Source: Bacteroidota bacterium
GTDB lineage: Bacteria > Bacteroidota > Bacteroidia > NS11-12g > UBA9320
Reading direction: 5' to 3'
Length of the DNA stretch: 32,350 nt
Assembly: GCA_024679565.1 (NCBI GenBank)
Contig: JAIBDD010000030.1
Location: 1-32,350, forward strand
The notes under the pieces are model-generated. The model was given only the letters and a program-made list of their open reading frames with translations. It made no database searches and had not been told where the DNA came from. The position numbers and the translations under genes were made by a program. Below are positions 26,593 to 32,350 of this stretch, in pieces (position 1 is the first letter of the stretch; the number at the start of each line of letters is the position of its first letter).

Positions 26593-27567
26593 ATGCCTTC
26601 TTTAATAAACAAAGTAAAAATCTTTAGTGGCTCTAGTAGCCGCTCCGTTGCCGAGAAAATCGCGTACTCATACGGATTGCCTCTTGGCGATGTATCTGTT
26701 CCAAGTTATAGCGATGGAGAATTCCAACCAAGTATCGACGAATCCGTACGTGGTTGTGATGTCTTTTTCATTCAATCAACTAATCCACCTGCAGACAACT
26801 TATTAGAACTTTTGTTGTTCATTGACGCGGCAAAACGCGCCAGTGCACACATGGTTACTGCGGTAATTCCATACTTTGGATTAGCAAGACAGGATAGAAA
26901 AGACAAGCCTAGAGTACCGATAGGTGCAAAAATGGTAGCGAATATCTTGCATGCCGCTGGTGCTGATCGTGTAATGACTATGGATTTACACGCGCCGCAA
27001 ATTCAAGGTTTCTTTGATATTCCGGTTGACCATTTAGACTCATTAGTGATATTCATCCCTCACATTAAAAGTCTTGATCTCGACAACGTAATTCTTGCTG
27101 CACCAGATGTTGGCGCAACAAAGCGCGTTCGTGAATTCGCGAAAGTCTTGAGTTGCGACATGGTAATTTGCGATAAAGAACGTAAAAGAGCCAATGAAGT
27201 AGCCTCAATGGTGGTAATTGGAGATGTTAAGGGAAAAAATGTAGTATTAATTGATGACATCTGCGATACAGCAAATACCTTGGCAAAAGCTGCCCAACTA
27301 TTGATGGATCAAGGTGCACAATCTGTAAGAGCAGTGTGTACGCATCCTGTTTTATCAGGAAAGGCATACGAAACCATTGAAAACTCTGCGCTAAAGGAGT
27401 TGGTCGTATCCGACACTATTCCATTAAAGAAAGAAACTTCAAAAATTAAAACGTTATCTGTTGATAGACTATTCGCCAATGCCATTCGAAACGTTTGCGA
27501 ATACGGTTCTATCAGTTCGTTGTTCAATATAGACAACGCATACCAATCTAAATTAGGATTAAAATAA
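26593..27567 (+). CDS. prs: Ribose-phosphate pyrophosphokinase
   Basis: A 324-residue PRPP synthetase, which makes 5-phosphoribosyl-1-pyrophosphate from ribose-5-phosphate and ATP for nucleotide, His, Trp and NAD synthesis. The family segments are present: SDGEFQPSIDESVRGCDVF near 40-58, YFGLARQDRKDKPRVPIGAK near 98-117 with the ATP-binding loop, MDLHAPQIQGFFDIP, and the PRPP loop VVLIDDICDTANTLAKA near 216-232. Length is standard. It lies downstream of tRNA-Gln with its own -7 element, and rplY follows after 15 nt. The prs-rplY pair is common across bacteria. Confidence 0.97.
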   Translation: MPSLINKVKIFSGSSSRSVAEKIAYSYGLPLGDVSVPSYSDGEFQPSIDESVRGCDVFFIQSTNPPADNLLELLLFIDAAKRASAHMVTAVIPYFGLARQDRKDKPRVPIGAKMVANILHAAGADRVMTMDLHAPQIQGFFDIPVDHLDSLVIFIPHIKSLDLDNVILAAPDVGATKRVREFAKVLSCDMVICDKERKRANEVASMVVIGDVKGKNVVLIDDICDTANTLAKAAQLLMDQGAQSVRAVCTHPVLSGKAYETIENSALKELVVSDTIPLKKETSKIKTLSVDRLFANAIRNVCEYGSISSLFNIDNAYQSKLGLK

Positions 27568-27582
27568 GAACATTCAATAAAA

Positions 27583-28203
27583 ATGAAAACAATTGCTATT
27601 AAAGGCGACTTGAGAGAATCGCTTGGAAAATCTGCAACTAAAGCAGCCCGCGCCAAAGGACAAGTTCCTTGTGTGTTGTACGGACAAGAAGAAAATGTAC
27701 ACTTCACCGTATACGAGTCAGATTTCAAAAATCTAGTTTACACGCCAAATACTTATTTGGTAAGATTAGACATCAGTGGAAACCAGGTTATTGCTAAATT
27801 ACAAGACATTCAGTTTCACCCAACGTCTGAGGCTATTATCCACGCTGATTTCTATGCGTTAGACTTAACCAAACCTGTAGACCTAAAACTACCAATTCGT
27901 ATCGAAGGAAACTCTCCTGGTGTTCGAGCGGGTGGTAAACTGCAGATAAAAATTAGAAAACTTGCTGTTACTGGTCTTATTCAAGATATGCCAGACGATA
28001 TCGAAGTGAGGATTGATTCAATCGAAATTGGTAAATCAGTAAGAGTTCGTGACTTAAGTGTTTCTAACGTAGAATTACGTGACACCCCAGAAAACAGTGT
28101 TGTTTCTGTTGTTGTAACTAGAGCTGCTCAATCTGCTGCTGCAGGTGAAGAAGAGGAAGAAGAAGGTACTGAAGAAGGTGCAGAAGGTTCTGCAGAAGAA
28201 TAG
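27583..28203 (+). CDS. rplY: 50S ribosomal protein L25 (CTC/TL5 type)
   Basis: A 206-residue long-form L25, which binds 5S rRNA through its N-terminal beta-barrel domain (about 1-90; GKSATKAARAKGQVPCVLYG). A second beta domain (about 95-180; VDLKLPIRIEGNSPGVRAGG) marks the CTC/TL5 type. The last 25 residues are a low-complexity Glu/Gly/Ala tail, common in this family. Some CTC proteins are general stress proteins. It follows prs by 15 nt and ends in a strong hairpin terminator. Confidence 0.96.
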   Translation: MKTIAIKGDLRESLGKSATKAARAKGQVPCVLYGQEENVHFTVYESDFKNLVYTPNTYLVRLDISGNQVIAKLQDIQFHPTSEAIIHADFYALDLTKPVDLKLPIRIEGNSPGVRAGGKLQIKIRKLAVTGLIQDMPDDIEVRIDSIEIGKSVRVRDLSVSNVELRDTPENSVVSVVVTRAAQSAAAGEEEEEEGTEEGAEGSAEE

Positions 28204-28219
28204 ACCTGATAAACAATAC

Positions 28220-28257
28220 AAAAAGGTCGTTTCACGTGTGAAACGACCTTTTTTTTT
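28220..28257. terminator. Strong bidirectional rho-independent terminator
   Basis: GGTCGTTTCAC (28225-28235) pairs perfectly with GTGAAACGACC (28238-28248). The stem is flanked by five A (28220-28224) and nine T (28249-28257). It ends the plus-strand prs-rplY unit. Read on the minus strand it also has a T run and lies just after the SDR gene, whose stop codon is embedded in the long T run. Confidence 0.93.
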
Positions 28258-29260
28258 ATTCCTGATTATATGCAGCACATATTTCTTTCAAAGCCTCATC
28301 ATAATCTCTGAAAGTAAAGGGAATTGACTCCAACAGCCTTTGTGAAGAATAGCTTCGATGTTTTAATCCTGCCGATGCGCTTTCTTTAGTGATTATACCT
28401 GTACCTGTAAAAAACTTTGTCATTGCCGCAATCCTCCAGGCCACTTCTGTCATCCACTTGACGACACGTATTCGAGGTGGTTTTGCGCCAAATTGTTCAG
28501 CAAGCGTTGTAAACACATCGAAAAATTTCTTATTCCATGCAGCACATAGGTATCGGCCATCAAAACGTTTATGCACCATCAACAGTGTAGATGCTTTGGC
28601 AACATCACGTGCATCAACAAACGCATTACTGCCATCAGTGTAAAAAGGGAAGCCTTGTTTACCATTCTTAAGAATTTTAGCAGACCCTTGATTCCAGTTA
28701 CCAAATCCTAAAACTATGCTAGGGTTAACTATGCAGGCTTTTAACCCTTCTTCTCTGCCGCGAATTACCTCAAGCTCCGCTAGATATTTTGTAACACTGT
28801 AATAACTATTTACTTGATCTATCGCATATTCTGCAGACTCATCCAATAATATTTTCTCCACTCCACCGATTGATGCTGTAGAACTAATGAAACACAATTC
28901 AACATCAGGTCCTTTTGAAAGACATGCGTTAACCACATTGGCAGTTCCCGTGACATTGATTTCTTTCAGTACGCTCTGGTCCTTTTTTGCAAATGAAACA
29001 ATTGCAGCAGCGTGGTAAACCTGAGTACAGCCTTCAATTCCGTCCAACAAACCAACGATATCAGTGACATCACCACTATACCATTCCAGGTCTTTCATTT
29101 TGGAAGTATAGCTATCCTTAAGCAACCATTTAGCAGTTTTGTAAAACCACGCTTTTTCAGAAGAAACGCGGCATAATGCCCGAACTTTTTGTCCGTTTTC
29201 AAGTAATTGACAGATAATATGACTCCCAACTAAACCCGTACCACCAGTTACAAACACCAT
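28256..29260 (-). CDS. NAD(P)-dependent epimerase/dehydratase, extended SDR
   Basis: A 334-residue Rossmann-fold protein. The nucleotide-binding motif TGGTGLVG is at 5-12, the active-site Ser in FISSTAS at about 126-127, and YSVTK gives the Tyr154-Lys158 pair. The overall pattern resembles the dihydroflavonol reductase/3-beta-hydroxysteroid dehydrogenase branch of extended SDRs more than the nucleotide-sugar epimerases. The substrate cannot be read from sequence. It is transcribed towards rplY and shares the bidirectional terminator. Its ATG (29260) lies about 60 bp from the probable start of the divergent arginase-fold gene. Confidence 0.88.
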   Translation of the reverse strand: MVFVTGGTGLVGSHIICQLLENGQKVRALCRVSSEKAWFYKTAKWLLKDSYTSKMKDLEWYSGDVTDIVGLLDGIEGCTQVYHAAAIVSFAKKDQSVLKEINVTGTANVVNACLSKGPDVELCFISSTASIGGVEKILLDESAEYAIDQVNSYYSVTKYLAELEVIRGREEGLKACIVNPSIVLGFGNWNQGSAKILKNGKQGFPFYTDGSNAFVDARDVAKASTLLMVHKRFDGRYLCAAWNKKFFDVFTTLAEQFGAKPPRIRVVKWMTEVAWRIAAMTKFFTGTGIITKESASAGLKHRSYSSQRLLESIPFTFRDYDEALKEICAAYNQE

Positions 29261-29321
29261 AATAAATATTGATGCTCAAAGAAACTTTATTTTTGTCAAT
29301 AACCAGTTACAAGCAAAGCTT

Positions 29322-30437
29322 TTGGAAGATTTTTTAAGCCCACTCCCTTCATTCTTTGATGAGCATGTCGAACCTAATTCATTAGGGAAAGTCATCAATA
29401 AGAACACAACTGAAATCCCTTCATGGGAAGACGTTGACATCGCTATAGTTGGTGTATTAGAAGGCAGAAACACGTCAAACAAAGAAACTACGCTTGCTCC
29501 TAATCAAATCCGTAAAGAATTATACGGCCTTACATCGTCATCATCCAAAGTTAAGATTGTGGATCTTGGCAACATAGAAGCAGGTAAGACGTTTAACGAC
29601 ACACAGTTTGCTTTACAAGAAGTTGTTAAAACTTTACTTGCCAATAGTGTTGTGCCTGTTGTACTAGGTGGTTCTAAAGAGCTCGGTTATGCCCAGTTTG
29701 CGGCATATCAAAAGATTATTAAAAACCTAGATGCCACAATTATTTCACCTCGCGTTGATTTGTCGAAGCACGCTTTTTTAAGCAAAATATGTTTACATGA
29801 GCCCAACTTTCTGTTTAATATAAATTGCATCGCATACCAAAGTCATTACGTCGCTGAGAAATCAGTCAGCACACTTCGGAAACTATTTTTCAATCCGATT
29901 CGCCTTGGTGTTTTAAGATCAAATCTAGCAGACATTGAGCCTGTTTTGAGAGACACAGACATGTCCATTTTTGATATCGGCGCAATAAAACAAAGTGATG
30001 CCCCAGGCAATCACGACAACAACCCGAGTGGATTGTCAAGTGAAGAAGCTTGTCAATTGTGCTGGTATGCTGGTATATCTGAAAAAATGAGAAGCTTTGG
30101 CATCTATGAATTAAACCCAGAGTTTGATTATAGAAATACCACTTCTAAGCTAGCCGCTCAAATGATTTGGTATTTTCTGGACGGATATGCCAACCGTAAG
30201 GGCGACCACCCAGAATTGCATAACGAATTTTTGAAGTATCGCTGCACCATGGTTCAAAACGAACCAGACGTTGTATTCTATAAAAGTAAACGGACAGAGC
30301 GGTGGTGGATGGAAATTCCTGGGCCGATTAGTTCCAAAAATCTGGTTATCCCATGCCGCTACTCTGATTACACTATGGCCACCAAAGGAGAAATGCCTGA
30401 CCTCTTTTTTAAAGCCCTTCAGAAAAACTTAAAATAA
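29322..30437 (+). CDS. Arginase/formimidoylglutamase-fold protein with degenerate metal site
   Basis: A 371-residue protein with the ureohydrolase pattern: VVPVVLGGSKELGYAQF at about 110-126 (family: GG[DE]H), DATIISPRVDL at 137-147 (family: DAHxD) and SIFDIGAIKQSDAPG at about 215-229 (family: SxDxDxxDPxxxPG). The backbone motifs are recognisable, but GGDH has become GGSK, DAHxD has become SPRVD, and the second Asp of DxD is Gly220. Most of the Mn2+ ligands are therefore gone, though Asp146 and Asp218 remain, and it is probably not a hydrolase. I recall similar arginase-fold proteins as conserved in Bacteroidota. The start is uncertain: TTG at 29322 is used, and the frame is open further upstream without ATG or GTG. 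Confidence 0.8.
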   Translation: MEDFLSPLPSFFDEHVEPNSLGKVINKNTTEIPSWEDVDIAIVGVLEGRNTSNKETTLAPNQIRKELYGLTSSSSKVKIVDLGNIEAGKTFNDTQFALQEVVKTLLANSVVPVVLGGSKELGYAQFAAYQKIIKNLDATIISPRVDLSKHAFLSKICLHEPNFLFNINCIAYQSHYVAEKSVSTLRKLFFNPIRLGVLRSNLADIEPVLRDTDMSIFDIGAIKQSDAPGNHDNNPSGLSSEEACQLCWYAGISEKMRSFGIYELNPEFDYRNTTSKLAAQMIWYFLDGYANRKGDHPELHNEFLKYRCTMVQNEPDVVFYKSKRTERWWMEIPGPISSKNLVIPCRYSDYTMATKGEMPDLFFKALQKNLK

Positions 30438-30488
30438 AAGTAATTTTTTTTCGTACTAATAATACACCTCCCACTTAAAAGAGACATT

Positions 30489-30614
30489 ATGAAAACTACA
30501 TCCTTCAAATCTATCCTAGCCGTTTTATTTCTTTCTATGTTTCTTTTTTCATGCATGGGCCCTAAAACATGCAGCACAAAAGGTAAAACTAAGGTCTCCA
30601 TGGGACACATGTAA
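30489..30614 (+). CDS. Small lipoprotein, 41 residues
   Basis: A short frame starts at ATG 30489, encodes a basic n-region (MKTTSFK), a hydrophobic core (about 8-20) and a lipobox LFSC with Cys22, and ends at TAA 30614. The predicted mature peptide is only 20 residues, contains a second Cys (28) and is rich in Lys (KTCSTKGKTKVSMGHM). The complete type II signal in so short a frame argues that it is real. It lies between the arginase-fold gene and aspS. Small Bacteroidota lipoproteins of this kind are rarely annotated and have no known function that I can state. Confidence 0.7.
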   Translation: MKTTSFKSILAVLFLSMFLFSCMGPKTCSTKGKTKVSMGHM

Positions 30615-30660
30615 TTGTTTTAAAACAAGTTTATAGTTACAAATCCTCTTCTTACCCTCT

Positions 30661-30668
30661 TATATTTG
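30661..30668 (+). promoter_or_regulatory. -7 element for aspS
   Basis: TATATTTG followed by C matches TAnnTTTG and lies 25 nt before the aspS ATG. No convincing -33 TTTG is seen. A 14-bp AT-rich palindrome at 30615-30628 separates it from the small lipoprotein gene. Confidence 0.5.
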
Positions 30669-30693
30669 CGGCTTCTTATAAAAGCTTCAAATT

Positions 30694-32350
30694 ATGCTTC
30701 GATCTCACAACTGTGAAGAACTTCGATTAACCGATGCAGGTAAAAATGTTACCCTGTGTGGATGGGTGCAAAGACGCCGAGATTTTGGTGGAATGTCGTT
30801 TATAGATCTACGTGATCGATATGGCATTACTCAGTTATCATTTAATGAAGATTACAACGTTGATTTACTCAATGAAGCACGGTCTGTTTCTCGTGAATTT
30901 GTCGTTAAAATAACAGGAGAGGTTACAGAACGAAGCAACAAAAACCCAAACCTGGCAACAGGTGATATAGAAATAGTTGTCAATAATTTAGAGGTATTAA
31001 ATCCGTCGTTGACTCCTCCATTTACCATCGAAGACGATACGGATGGTGGCGAAGAAATTCGACTTAAATATCGCTATTTAGATATTAGACGAAATCCTGT
31101 AAAGGAAAAACTATTAATAAGGCATGCTGCCAATAAGTCGATTCGTAATTTTTTAAATGGAACTGACTTTGTAGAAGTAGAGACCCCTTATTTGATTAAA
31201 TCTACACCTGAAGGTGCAAGGGACTTTGTTGTTCCTTCACGACTGAATGAGGGTCAGTTTTATGCTTTACCACAATCTCCACAAACGTTTAAGCAGCTTC
31301 TCATGGTCTCTGGATTAGACCGCTACTATCAAGTTGTAAAATGTTTCCGTGACGAAGATTTTAGATCTGACAGACAACCTGAATTTACACAGATCGATTG
31401 CGAAATGACCTTCGTTGAGCAATCAGATGTCTTGGGGTTGTTCGAAAAAATGGTTCGAGACCTCTTTGCCGAAAGTGTTGATTATGATTTAGGCGACATC
31501 CCCGTGCTTAGTTACGCGGACGCTATAAAAACGTATGGCTCGGACAAGCCCGATATGCGTTTTGACATGACGTTTAATTATTTGACCGACGTTGCGAAGG
31601 GATACAATTTTGGGATTTTCGACAATGCCGAATCTATCATCGCCATTAATGCCTCTGGAGCAGCTAGCCTGACTCGGAAACAAATTGACGCGATAACCAA
31701 TTACGTTAAACGCCCCCAAATAGGAGCAAAAGGACTGATTTATTGTCGTGTTAATGAAGATGGTTCACTGAAGTCATCTGTCGACAAGTTTTTTGATCAG
31801 GACGCATTGTCAAAATGGGTTGACGCCTGCGATGCAAAACCTGGCGATATCATTTTTGTTATGTCAGGTCAATTGACTGAAACACAAAAGCAGATGAACG
31901 ATTTGCGTCTTCATTTAGGCGACCTTTTAGGTTTGCGCAACGCAAACATCTTTAAGGCATGCTGGGTTGTTGACTTTCCGCTTTTAGAATGGGACGAAGA
32001 ATCTGGTCGGTATCATGCCATGCACCACCCTTTCACAAGCCCCAAAAACGAGGATCTTGAGTTAATTGAAACTGACCCAAAAAGCGTAAGAGCCAATGCG
32101 TATGATATGGCCATTAACGGAATGGAAGTTGGTGGTGGTTCTATTCGAATCCATGATAAAAACTTACAACAGAAAATGTTTGATTTGCTTGGCTTTACAA
32201 AGGATGAAGCAAAAGCTCAATTCGGCTTTTTGATGAATGCATTTGAATACGGCGCACCACCCCATGGTGGTATTGCGTTTGGTTTCGATCGTTTATGTGC
32301 AATTCTTACCGGTACGGAATCTATTAGAGATGTTATTGCATTCCCTAAAA
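30694..32350 (+). CDS. aspS: Aspartyl-tRNA synthetase, 3' end beyond window
   Basis: The first 552 codons of a class II aminoacyl-tRNA synthetase that charges tRNA-Asp. It has an N-terminal OB anticodon-binding domain ([20 protein letters not shown], about 24-43) and a class II core with the [14 protein letters not shown] segment, motif 2 ([19 protein letters not shown]) and motif 3 (GIAFGFDRL near the right edge). The bacterial GAD insertion lies between motifs 2 and 3 ([16 protein letters not shown]). Bacterial AspRS is about 585 residues, so about 30 residues are missing. Whether it charges only tRNA-Asp or also tRNA-Asn cannot be decided here. Confidence 0.97.
   Translation, partial: MLRSHNCEELRLTDAGKNVTLCGWVQRRRDFGGMSFIDLRDRYGITQLSFNEDYNVDLLNEARSVSREFVVKITGEVTERSNKNPNLATGDIEIVVNNLEVLNPSLTPPFTIEDDTDGGEEIRLKYRYLDIRRNPVKEKLLIRHAANKSIRNFLNGTDFVEVETPYLIKSTPEGARDFVVPSRLNEGQFYALPQSPQTFKQLLMVSGLDRYYQVVKCFRDEDFRSDRQPEFTQIDCEMTFVEQSDVLGLFEKMVRDLFAESVDYDLGDIPVLSYADAIKTYGSDKPDMRFDMTFNYLTDVAKGYNFGIFDNAESIIAINASGAASLTRKQIDAITNYVKRPQIGAKGLIYCRVNEDGSLKSSVDKFFDQDALSKWVDACDAKPGDIIFVMSGQLTETQKQMNDLRLHLGDLLGLRNANIFKACWVVDFPLLEWDEESGRYHAMHHPFTSPKNEDLELIETDPKSVRANAYDMAINGMEVGGGSIRIHDKNLQQKMFDLLGFTKDEAKAQFGFLMNAFEYGAPPHGGIAFGFDRLCAILTGTESIRDVIAFPK

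Noticed and set aside
30615..30628. AT-rich palindrome TTGTTTTAAAACAA as a terminator
   Set aside because: The stem has one G-C pair and no following T run, so chance in AT-rich DNA is likely.

Overview
The window looks like chromosomal DNA of a Bacteroidota bacterium, most likely a flavobacterium-like lineage. The DNA is AT-rich. Most intergenic gaps carry TAnnTTTG promoter elements, the Bacteroidota -7 consensus. There is a giant secreted protein built of repeated PKD/Ig-like domains, of the kind this phylum exports by type IX secretion. Neighbouring genes also fit the phylum: L25 with an acidic tail, a long RecQ diverging from a KpsF-type isomerase, and an MBOAT/SGNH pair. There is no phage, IS element, CRISPR array or integrase.

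Layout. (1) Bases 1-9492, minus strand: the N-terminal 3164 codons of one enormous exported repeat protein that runs off the left edge. It has at least two kinds of higher-order repeat, an 861-bp unit near the left edge and a roughly 715-bp unit in the middle. (2) 9748-15793, minus strand: a tight run of five genes in the order S41 protease, TauE/SafE permease, exported M28 peptidase with PDZ, metF, rsgA. Junctions are 1-9 nt or overlapping. (3) 16123-16884, minus strand: rpmH-rnpA-yidD, with rpmH (52 aa) easily missed. (4) 17140-18027, plus strand: a small mechanosensitive channel, abutting with no gap a minus-strand exported bleomycin-hydrolase-like cysteine peptidase (18028-19221). (5) 19288-24108, minus strand: kdsD-manC-SGNH hydrolase-MBOAT acyltransferase, which reads as a surface-polysaccharide precursor and O-acylation operon. 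(6) 24199-26391, plus strand: recQ, then tRNA-Gln(TTG), then prs-rplY ending in a strong bidirectional terminator. (7) 28256-29260, minus strand: an extended SDR. It is followed on the plus strand by an arginase-fold protein that has lost most metal ligands, a 41-aa lipoprotein, and the start of aspS, cut by the right edge.

How they fit together. Much of the window is core housekeeping: ribosome biogenesis (rsgA, rpmH, rplY), tRNA (rnpA, tRNA-Gln, aspS), one-carbon and PRPP metabolism (metF, prs), and DNA repair (recQ). The rest concerns the envelope: YidD, the exported peptidases, MscS, LPS/glycan precursor synthesis with O-acylation, and the giant surface protein. I see no clearly new multi-gene system. 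The most unusual items are the giant repeat protein and its repeat history, the probable arginase-fold pseudoenzyme, the tiny lipoprotein, and several genes whose only plausible start codon is TTG.
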